This document shows, piece by piece, positions 24,833-31,207 of a stretch of 64,000 nucleotides of DNA; position 1 is the first letter of the stretch, and every line of letters starts with the position of its first letter. The position numbers were made by a program, and so were the translations under genes. The notes beneath the pieces were generated by a model. The model was not told where the DNA came from and did not search any database. It saw only the letters and a program-made list of their open reading frames with translations. Source of the stretch: Gammaproteobacteria bacterium (GTDB taxonomy: Bacteria; Pseudomonadota; Gammaproteobacteria; Steroidobacterales; JABDKV01); assembly GCA_029862165.1 (NCBI GenBank), contig JAOTXU010000001.1, positions 186,001 to 250,000 of the forward strand. Direction: 5' to 3'.

Positions 24833-25729
24833 ATGGCAGATCAGACTGAACTGGCAATACTCTTTGCCGACGTAGTCGGCAGCACCAAGCTCTACGAGCT
24901 CATGGGCGATATGAAGGCGCGCGAGACCGTTGCTCGTTGCCTCGATGCCATGACGCGCGCGACCGAAAGGCACAACGGTAGCGTAATCAAGACTATGGGG
25001 GACGAGGTGATGGCCACTTTCCCCGGGGTTAATGACGCCGTTGAAGCTGCAGCTCAGATGCAAAAGTTTATTAGTGACGAGGTGGATGCCGAAGATGTCC
25101 CGGTAGCGATTCGAGTCGGATTTCATTTTGGCCCCGTGATGGAAGAGGCCGGCGACATATTCGGTGGCGCCGTGCATATTGCTAACCGCATGAGCAATCA
25201 GGCGAAAGCCGCACAGATAGTAACCAGCGGTTCCAGTGTTTCCCTGATGTCGCCAGACTGGCAGGCATCAACCCGGCAGATTGATCTTGCGCCTTTGCGC
25301 GGCACATCGGACGAGATTGCTTTGTACGAAGTACTCTGGCAGCAGGGCGACAACACGCGCATGTTGCCGACGATCGATTGGGCTGAGAATACTGGCGTGC
25401 GCACACAACGCCTGCGCTTGCGTTATCGCGGTCAGGAGATTGTCGTCAGCGAGCAAAAACCCAATGTGTCCATCGGTCGGTCGGAGGATAGTGACCTGGT
25501 GGTGAAAGACACGCTGATTTCCAGGCTGCATGCCCGTATTGAATTCACACGGGGCAAATTTATTCTGGTTGACGAAAGCACAAACGGCACGTGTGTGCTG
25601 TTATCCAGTGGAGAAGAGCATTTTGTGCGCCGTGACAGCGTACAAATAAAGGGCGAGGGGGCGATCGGACTCGGTCGCGTACCACAAGCCGACTCGCCGC
25701 AGGCTATTCACTTTATCTACGAAGAATAA
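24833..25729 (+). CDS. Class III nucleotide cyclase with C-terminal FHA domain
   Basis: 298 residues, soluble. The cyclase homology domain (~1-175) has both metal-binding aspartates (FADVVGSTKLYE and MGDEVMATF). The lysine before the second (VIKTMGDE) favours ATP over GTP. HIANRM carries the transition-state Asn and Arg, so all usual catalytic residues are present. The FHA domain (~200-298) has SIGRSEDSDLV, SRLHARIEF and DESTNGT, the canonical phosphothreonine-binding set. Binding of a phosphorylated partner may localise or switch the cyclase. It has its own TATAAT box and converges on pckG. CRP-like palindromes elsewhere in the window (15192, 28180, 28241) are candidate outputs. Confidence 0.92.
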   Translation: MADQTELAILFADVVGSTKLYELMGDMKARETVARCLDAMTRATERHNGSVIKTMGDEVMATFPGVNDAVEAAAQMQKFISDEVDAEDVPVAIRVGFHFGPVMEEAGDIFGGAVHIANRMSNQAKAAQIVTSGSSVSLMSPDWQASTRQIDLAPLRGTSDEIALYEVLWQQGDNTRMLPTIDWAENTGVRTQRLRLRYRGQEIVVSEQKPNVSIGRSEDSDLVVKDTLISRLHARIEFTRGKFILVDESTNGTCVLLSSGEEHFVRRDSVQIKGEGAIGLGRVPQADSPQAIHFIYEE

Positions 25730-25737
25730 CTGATCGG

Positions 25738-27480
25738 TCAGCTCAGTTCGGCGGTGATTCTGGCATATTCTGCCCGTAGTTCCGGTGGCAGGCGATCCCC
25801 ATAACTGTCCAGATATTCACCGACACTGCGAAGCTCATCTCGCCACGCTGCCGGATTAACGCTCAACAACGCATCCATATCGGATTGCGACACATCCAAT
25901 CCGCTCAGATTCAGCGCATCGCTCGTTGGCAAATCGCCAATTGCTGTGTGTGTGGCTTCTCCGGTACCTTCACAACGATCGAGTATCCAGCGTAATACAC
26001 GAAGGTTGTCACCAAAACCGGGCCACAGGAAACGTCCATCCCCGTCGCGACGGAACCAGTTGACATGAAACATATGCGGCGGGTTTTTCAGTTTCGCTCC
26101 AACCTGCAACCAGTGGGCCCAATAGTCGGCAAAGTTGTACCCACAAAACGGTTTCATCGCCATTGGGTCGCGTCTTACCACGCCAACGTGGCCGGCTGCC
26201 GCCGCCGTCGTTTCAGAGGCGACGCTTGCACCCATCAGGACGCCGTGTTTCCAGTCGCGTGCCTGATAGACGAGCGGCGCAAGTTCTCGCCGCCGCCCGC
26301 CAAAGACGATTGCCGAAATCGGCACACCCCGTGGGTCGTCGGCTAGCGGCGAGTAATCGGCATTTTGTCGCGCCGAAACCGTGAACCGGGAATTGGGGTG
26401 CGCGGCAGGACCATTGCTCGCATCGAATGGCCGGCCCTGCCAATCGAGGGCCGGAGCACTTTCATCGCGACCCTCCCACCAGGGTTCATTGTCTGCTGTC
26501 ACGCCTACGTTGGTGAAGATTGTGTCGTGATGGATCATGTCGAATGCATTGCAATTCGTATCGCGCCCGGTGCCGGGTACGACGCCAAAGAATCCGGATT
26601 CCGGGTTGATTGCATACAGACGCCCATCGTCGCCAGGGTGCAACCAGGCTATGTCGTCGCCGACAGTCCAGATTTTCCACTCCGCCAGCGATTTCGGTGG
26701 TACCAGCATCGCCAGATTTGTTTTGCCGCATGCAGAAGGGAAGGCTGCGGCGATATATCGGGTACGACCGGTCGGATCCTGTAAACCGACAATCAGCATG
26801 TGCTCGGCCAACCAGCCCTCCTGTCTTGCCTGATTGCTGGCGATACGTAATGCATGGCATTTTTTCCCCAGCAACGCATTGCCACCATAGCCCGAGCCTA
26901 TGCTCTTAATGGATAATTCTTGAGGGAAATGCATGATGTAACGCTTTTCCGGGTCCAGTTCGCCGGTTGAATGCAATCCCTTAACAAAACTGTTTTCACG
27001 TTCGATGCGTTTAAGGGCGGCGCTGCCCATACGTGTCATGATCCGCATGTTAGCCACCACATAAGGGCTGTCAGTAATTTCGACGCCACAACGCGAATAC
27101 GCTGAGTCTATCGGTCCCATGCAGTAGGGGACGACGTACAAGGTCCGCCCTTTCATACAGCCAGCGAATAATCCGTCAACCAGCCGGTGTGCTTCATCTG
27201 GGGCCATCCAGTTGTTATTGGGTCCGGCATCGTTTTCGTTTTCTGTGCAGATAAACGTCAGATGCTCGACTCGTGCGACATCATTGGTCGCAGAGCGATG
27301 TAAATAGCAATTGGGCCAACGCTTTTGATCCAGGGTGTGTAGGGTTCCGTCGGCGAGCATCTCTGATACCAGCGCACGGTTTTCGGCGGCCGAGCCATCG
27401 CACCAATGAATCCGTTCGGGCCGTGTATGACTGGCAACGTCATCTACCCATTGCTTCAGTGCCTGATTGCCTGTAGTCAT
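25738..27480 (-). CDS. pckG: Phosphoenolpyruvate carboxykinase (GTP)
   Basis: Converts oxaloacetate plus GTP to phosphoenolpyruvate, the entry step of gluconeogenesis. Start set at the ATG at 27480 (MTTGNQALKQWVDDV), giving 580 residues, normal for the GTP-dependent family. The frame to 27513 adds 11 residues without support. Visible are FPSACGKTNLAML (kinase-1/P-loop with the catalytic Cys), HRSATNDVARVEH near the N-terminus, TVGDDIAWLHPGDDGRLYAINPE-like metal-binding segment (seen around residues 280-300) and PFCGYNFADYWAHWL. A TATAAT box sits about 32 bp upstream. Single-gene transcript, just downstream of the phasin gene's terminator. Confidence 0.97.
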   Translation of the reverse strand: MTTGNQALKQWVDDVASHTRPERIHWCDGSAAENRALVSEMLADGTLHTLDQKRWPNCYLHRSATNDVARVEHLTFICTENENDAGPNNNWMAPDEAHRLVDGLFAGCMKGRTLYVVPYCMGPIDSAYSRCGVEITDSPYVVANMRIMTRMGSAALKRIERENSFVKGLHSTGELDPEKRYIMHFPQELSIKSIGSGYGGNALLGKKCHALRIASNQARQEGWLAEHMLIVGLQDPTGRTRYIAAAFPSACGKTNLAMLVPPKSLAEWKIWTVGDDIAWLHPGDDGRLYAINPESGFFGVVPGTGRDTNCNAFDMIHHDTIFTNVGVTADNEPWWEGRDESAPALDWQGRPFDASNGPAAHPNSRFTVSARQNADYSPLADDPRGVPISAIVFGGRRRELAPLVYQARDWKHGVLMGASVASETTAAAAGHVGVVRRDPMAMKPFCGYNFADYWAHWLQVGAKLKNPPHMFHVNWFRRDGDGRFLWPGFGDNLRVLRWILDRCEGTGEATHTAIGDLPTSDALNLSGLDVSQSDMDALLSVNPAAWRDELRSVGEYLDSYGDRLPPELRAEYARITAELS

Positions 27481-27511
27481 TATTTGTCTCGATGCTGGCT
27501 GCTGTGGGCGC

Positions 27512-27517
27512 ATTATA
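27512..27517 (-). promoter_or_regulatory. pckG -10 box (TATAAT)
   Basis: Perfect TATAAT on the minus strand, about 32 bp before the pckG ATG. The expected -35 position falls in the T run and hairpin of the preceding terminator and is a poor match, so expression may depend on an activator. Confidence 0.5.
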
Positions 27518-27530
27518 CGAGGTCGCGGGC

Positions 27531-27561
27531 AAAAAAAAGCCCCAGCGCTAGCGCTGGGGCT
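27531..27561 (-). terminator. Rho-independent terminator of the phasin-like gene
   Basis: Perfect 12-bp inverted repeat (AGCCCCAGCGCT and its complement, 27538-27561) followed on the minus strand by eight T (27531-27538). It ends transcription from the phasin-like gene just before the pckG promoter. Confidence 0.95.
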
Positions 27562-27608
27562 TTACAGAGAATCAGGGCGTAGCGCGTGGCGCTAGCACTG
27601 GTTCTTGT

Positions 27609-28082
27609 TCAGGCTACGTCTTCGACGGCCTCCGCCACTTTGTCGGTGACTTCGTCTACCGACTCCTTGATAGAGTCGCCAACCGTCGATTCGCCCCTCA
27701 GGTCGGTTAGGGTTTCGCGAAAGAGTTGACCGAGATCTTCGCGAGTGTCGCTCAGAATCTCAACGGTCTTGCGAATGTCGTCGACGATGCGATCCCGCGT
27801 CTCGGGCAGCAGCTTTATCTGGCCATCGATCAGATCGCGAAAGCTGTCCGATTTTGCAGCAGTCTTTAGGCGCAGTGCGGCACCTTCAACGCTGCTCTCA
27901 ATAAAGCGCGCCTGCTGACGCACCATTCGTGCTGTGCTCTCGTGCGAAATGCCGTTGAGTTTCAGCGTTTTTTCAGTTGCGACATCCAGCGGTCCCTTGC
28001 GATCCGACACCCAGCTTGCGCCGTTGTCGAGGCCCTGCCGGACCCGGCTCGAAATTCTTCCACCTACGTTGTTTTCTTGCAT
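27609..28082 (-). CDS. Phasin-like protein
   Basis: 157 residues from the ATG at 28082, preceded by AGGAG. The frame to 28136 extends over the ribosome-binding site and -10 region and is rejected. The protein is acidic and almost entirely alpha-helical with long amphipathic repeats (ARFIESSVEGAALRLKTAA, FRDLIDGQIKLLPETRDRIV) and an acidic C-terminus. There is no signal peptide. This is the profile of phasins, which coat polyhydroxyalkanoate granules, but phasins are poorly conserved. A generic helical stress protein is the alternative. No polyhydroxyalkanoate synthase is in the window. It has a good promoter, a CRP-like site upstream and a strong terminator. Confidence 0.65.
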   Translation of the reverse strand: MQENNVGGRISSRVRQGLDNGASWVSDRKGPLDVATEKTLKLNGISHESTARMVRQQARFIESSVEGAALRLKTAAKSDSFRDLIDGQIKLLPETRDRIVDDIRKTVEILSDTREDLGQLFRETLTDLRGESTVGDSIKESVDEVTDKVAEAVEDVA

Positions 28083-28121
28083 GATCCACTCCTCTTGTGC
28101 AGTGCAATAAAATCTATGGGC

Positions 28122-28150
28122 ATCGTAATGCCGCATTGCACCATTGTCAA
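28122..28150 (-). promoter_or_regulatory. Promoter of the phasin-like gene
   Basis: On the minus strand, a perfect TTGACA (28145-28150), a 17-bp spacer and TACGAT (28122-28127). The predicted transcription start near 28115 is about 33 nt upstream of the ATG. Confidence 0.7.
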
Positions 28151-28179
28151 CAACCGGCCAGGGTGCAGCCGGTCTATAA

Positions 28180-28195
28180 CGTGACCCAAATCACA
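28180..28195. promoter_or_regulatory. CRP-like palindrome (distal/phasin side)
   Basis: CGTGA-CCCAAA-TCACA, nine of ten half-site bases of TGTGA-N6-TCACA. Its centre (28187.5) is about 72 bp upstream of the predicted phasin transcription start, a face-of-helix position known for class I CRP activation. Confidence 0.55.
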
Positions 28196-28240
28196 CTATT
28201 TTTCGGATTTACCATAACTATCATAAGCTTATGTGGAATC

Positions 28241-28283
28241 TGTGATCACAATCACGTCGGTTTTTTGACGTTCTCCGTACAAT
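28241..28283 (+). promoter_or_regulatory. CRP-like palindrome with -10 box for the DUF11 operon
   Basis: TGTGA-TCACAA-TCACG (28241-28256) matches nine of ten half-site bases. A TACAAT -10 box lies at 28278-28283 with no good -35. With a start site near 28290 the palindrome centre is at about -41.5, the classic class II activation position where CRP replaces a -35 element. The leader to the first operon gene would be about 155 nt. I saw nothing recognisable in that leader. Confidence 0.55.
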
Positions 28284-28444
28284 TTTTTGCATGTCGATGG
28301 CGCCTCCGGGCATTCATGGAAATAGAAAATAAGCCATCGCAAGGGATTGTTTTTTCAGGCAACGCGCATCTGCGTACCCGCCCATCGCCATAACGTGTTT
28401 CCAGACCGCGGGGTCAGGAATCGATTTTGATTGGAGCGGATTGC

Positions 28445-29434
28445 GTGCGAAAAGTCACGGCATTACTCATTTTGTCTCTTGCCAGCCTGGTATGGATCCC
28501 GGCTGCCTTTGCTGTGGGGACGGTCGCGGGAACCGATATCGATAACACCGCCGAGGTGTCGTTCGAAGTATCCGGATCAAGCCTGAGTGAGACATCCAAT
28601 ACGCTGACGCTGACTGTTGCCGAAATTCTGGACGTAAACGTGACGCTGCAGAGCGCCGCGAAACCTGTCTCACCAGGTGATGCTGCTGAAGAGTTGCTGT
28701 TTAGGCTAACCAACACCGGTAATGGCTCTGAGGCGTTTTCGCTCGTCCTGGACAATGCGCTGGGGGGTGATGATTTCGATCCGCTTCCAGCCGCGCCCAC
28801 ATCAATCTATTTCGATACTGACGCCAGTGGTGATTTGTCACCGGGCGATACGGCGTACACGTCGGGCGTCAACGATCCAGTGTTGGCTCCAGATGCGTCC
28901 GTTGATGTTTTTATTGTTAACGATATCCCAGGCACGACCAGTGACGGCGACATTGGCTTTAGTGTATTGGGTGCCACGGCGGTCACAGGCAGCGGTGCGC
29001 CGGGCACAGTGTTCGCGGGTGATGGTGACGGTGGTGTCGACGCCATCGCGGGCAATTCCGGCGCAGACGATGACGACACCGGTCAATACAACGTTAACGA
29101 CATTCGACTTGCACTTGTCAAGTCAGCCACGGTGTCAGATCAATTCGGTGGTACCCAACCGATCCCGGGAGCTGAAATAACGTACACGATAGCCGTTTCA
29201 CCCACGGGTGGCGGCACAGCTGTTAACACCGTCTTCAGTGACCAGATTCCGGCCTTTACTACCTACGTTCCGGGCACGATCACATTTAACGGGTCCGGTA
29301 TGAGCGACGCACCTGACGCCGACGCAGGGCAATTCGTCGTCAGTGCCGGTAACCCTACGATCACGGTCGCCATTGGCGATCTGACCGCTGCCAGCGGCAT
29401 ACAAACCATAGTTTTCACGGTCGTCATTGACTGA
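28445..29434 (+). CDS. Secreted DUF11-type surface protein 1 (operon gene 1)
   Basis: 329 residues from the GTG at 28445, which follows a GGAGC ribosome-binding site. The frame opens at 28427. Signal peptide ~1-23 (ending PAAFA). The mature protein has three modules. An N-terminal ~40-residue unit opens with GTDIDNTAEVSF and ends ETSNTLTLTV. A beta-sandwich (~75-195) has LTNTGNGSEAF, IYFDTDASGDLSPGD, SVDVFIVNDIP and DGDIGFSVL. A C-terminal DUF11-type domain has PGAEITYTIAVSP and ends exactly on a beta strand (FTVVID). DUF11 domains are Ig-like repeats common on bacterial surfaces. First gene of a four-gene operon, 20 nt before the next. Function unknown. Confidence 0.85.
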   Translation: MRKVTALLILSLASLVWIPAAFAVGTVAGTDIDNTAEVSFEVSGSSLSETSNTLTLTVAEILDVNVTLQSAAKPVSPGDAAEELLFRLTNTGNGSEAFSLVLDNALGGDDFDPLPAAPTSIYFDTDASGDLSPGDTAYTSGVNDPVLAPDASVDVFIVNDIPGTTSDGDIGFSVLGATAVTGSGAPGTVFAGDGDGGVDAIAGNSGADDDDTGQYNVNDIRLALVKSATVSDQFGGTQPIPGAEITYTIAVSPTGGGTAVNTVFSDQIPAFTTYVPGTITFNGSGMSDAPDADAGQFVVSAGNPTITVAIGDLTAASGIQTIVFTVVID

Positions 29435-29454
29435 CCGGTGAGGAGGAAAGCGAA

Positions 29455-29928
29455 ATGAAAAACCTATTTATGACAATGATCATTTTTTTACCGGCTTTGA
29501 CCTTCGCGGAGGGCGCTGTGCAGTTGCAGACATCGGCACAGAAGGAAGAAGTCGTATTGAACGAAAAGGGTGAGACGGAGAGCCGTCTTGTTCCTGTAAC
29601 GACCGTGGTGCCCGGTGATCAGGTGATCTACACGATCACGTTCAGCAACAAGGGCGATACCGAGGCGGAAGCGGTAACGATTACCGATCCGGTGCCGGAA
29701 CAGATGCGGTATGTCGACGGATCCGCGTTCGGTGGTGGCACGGACATCCTGTTTTCAGTCGATGGTGGTAAAAGCTTTGGCGCGCCAGACACCTTGATTG
29801 TCGTTGACGCGGTCGGGGGCGAACGTCCGGCACGCGCCGAGGATTACACACACATTCGTTGGACGATGCGTAGCCCGCTGCCACCCGGCAAGCAGGGTCA
29901 CGCACGTTTCAAGGCAGAGTTGCGTTGA
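29455..29928 (+). CDS. Single-domain secreted DUF11-type protein (operon gene 2)
   Basis: 157 residues after a strong GAGGAGG ribosome-binding site. Signal peptide ~1-18 (MKNLFMTMIIFLPALTFA). The mature part is essentially one DUF11-type domain: VVPGDQVIYTITFSNKGDTEAEAV, TDPVPEQMRYVDGSA, a variable loop, and a C-terminal strand FKAELR at the very end. It lacks the N-terminal module shared by the other three operon products. Small single-domain copies could act as a subunit, cap or chaperone-like partner of the larger proteins; this is inference. Predicted periplasmic or surface location. The gene lies between operon genes 1 and 3, 20 nt after one and 49 nt before the other. Confidence 0.85.
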   Translation: MKNLFMTMIIFLPALTFAEGAVQLQTSAQKEEVVLNEKGETESRLVPVTTVVPGDQVIYTITFSNKGDTEAEAVTITDPVPEQMRYVDGSAFGGGTDILFSVDGGKSFGAPDTLIVVDAVGGERPARAEDYTHIRWTMRSPLPPGKQGHARFKAELR

Positions 29929-29941
29929 TTGATATTTTTAT

Positions 29942-29963
29942 CTCGCGGCAGCCGCGAGGGTTT
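29942..29963 (+). terminator. Intra-operon hairpin (possible partial terminator or processing site)
   Basis: CTCGCGG-CAG-CCGCGAG (29942-29958) forms a 7-bp GC-rich stem, followed by GG then TTTT, directly before the ribosome-binding site of operon gene 3. The T run is short, so partial attenuation or RNA stabilisation is more likely than full termination. Confidence 0.45.
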
Positions 29964-29977
29964 TGGAGACTAATGAC

Positions 29978-31189
29978 ATGAGTAAAGTTGCCCAACCGAT
30001 CAGAATTTCACCGGTGATAGCCGGATTTCTGACCCTGGCCTTTATGCAACCCAGTATGGCGGCTGGCACAGATCCTGGCGGCACACGCGCAGGGACCTCC
30101 GTATTGAACCAGGCGCAGGTCCAGTACCAGGTCAATAGTGTTGCCCAAACGCCTGTTCTGAGTGACAACGACTCAGATGCGACCAACGGTATCAACCCCA
30201 CGGAATTTGTGGTTGATCGCAAGCTCGACTTGCTGGTCGCCGAGCGCAGTCTCGATTACAACAGTGCATCGACCGCTGTTGTCGTGCCTGGGCAAACCGG
30301 GGCCGTGTTGGCCTGGACGGTGACCAATGAAGGCAACGAGACACAGGATTTTCTGGTCAGCGCATTCGCCACCGGTTTTGACCCATTTGGTGGTACTGAC
30401 AACTTCGATGCCACGGCTCCGGCTATATTCGTCGACGTCAACGGCAACGATCTGTATGATCCGCTTGTCGATGTGGCGACCCACGTTGACGAACTGGATA
30501 TCAACCAGTCTGTCACCGTGTTTTTGGTTGCAAATATCCCGGCGGCGAGAGCCGACGGTGATATCGCAGCGTATGTGCTGCAGGCGCAAGTAGCGGAAGG
30601 TGGTGCCGCTGGCGCTGCTGGGGCAGCAATCGCTACAGATGATCGGGCTATTGCCGATACTACGTTGGGTGTAGAAGATGTTTTTGCCGACGGTGAAAAC
30701 ACCAACTACGCCGGCGATGGCGTCTTGGACGGCATTCACTCTTCCGAGGATGCCTTTGAGGTTAAATCGGCCGTTTTGTCTGTTTTGAAAAGTTCGTCGA
30801 TCATCAGTGATCCGTTCACCTGTCCGGGCGGTGTTTGCCCGGTTGGTGCGATACCAAAGGCAATACCTGGTGCCGTTGTTGAATATGTTGTGACCTTAAC
30901 AAACGCGGCCGGCGGTTCAGCGGCAACAAATATAGTGATTTCTGACGATTTGAGCAGTGAGATGGGTGGTGCTACACCAAGCTTGGCTTTTGTTTCGGAT
31001 CAATACGGCGCAGCTGGCGACATACGTCTGGTCTACACGCCGGCGGTTGGCGTACCGGTCACAGCTGATCTGACTGAGGAGATCGATGGTGATGACGGGC
31101 AGTTTATTGCTAACGTGTTAAACGTCATCAACGTAACACTTAATGCCGGTGATCGAGCGGACGTGAGCTTCAGAGTGGAAATTCAGTAA
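29978..31189 (+). CDS. Secreted DUF11-type surface protein 2 (operon gene 3)
   Basis: 403 residues from the ATG at 29978, nine nt after GGAG. The frame opens at 29963. Signal peptide ~1-28 (AFMQPSMA). The architecture repeats that of operon gene 1. The N-terminal module has GTSVLNQAQVQYQV and a later VVDRKLDLLVAE strand. The middle beta-sandwich has WTVTNEGNETQDFLV, IFVDVNGNDLYDP, SVTVFLVANIP and DGDIAAYVLQA. The C-terminal DUF11-type domain has IPGAVVEYVVTLTNAAGG and the last strand FRVEIQ at the C-terminus. Two cysteines in FTCPGGVCPVG could form a small disulfide loop. Eighteen nt separate it from the giant gene. Function unknown. Confidence 0.85.
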   Translation: MSKVAQPIRISPVIAGFLTLAFMQPSMAAGTDPGGTRAGTSVLNQAQVQYQVNSVAQTPVLSDNDSDATNGINPTEFVVDRKLDLLVAERSLDYNSASTAVVVPGQTGAVLAWTVTNEGNETQDFLVSAFATGFDPFGGTDNFDATAPAIFVDVNGNDLYDPLVDVATHVDELDINQSVTVFLVANIPAARADGDIAAYVLQAQVAEGGAAGAAGAAIATDDRAIADTTLGVEDVFADGENTNYAGDGVLDGIHSSEDAFEVKSAVLSVLKSSSIISDPFTCPGGVCPVGAIPKAIPGAVVEYVVTLTNAAGGSAATNIVISDDLSSEMGGATPSLAFVSDQYGAAGDIRLVYTPAVGVPVTADLTEEIDGDDGQFIANVLNVINVTLNAGDRADVSFRVEIQ

Positions 31190-31207
31190 GGGAGGACTGA
31201 GTGCGCA

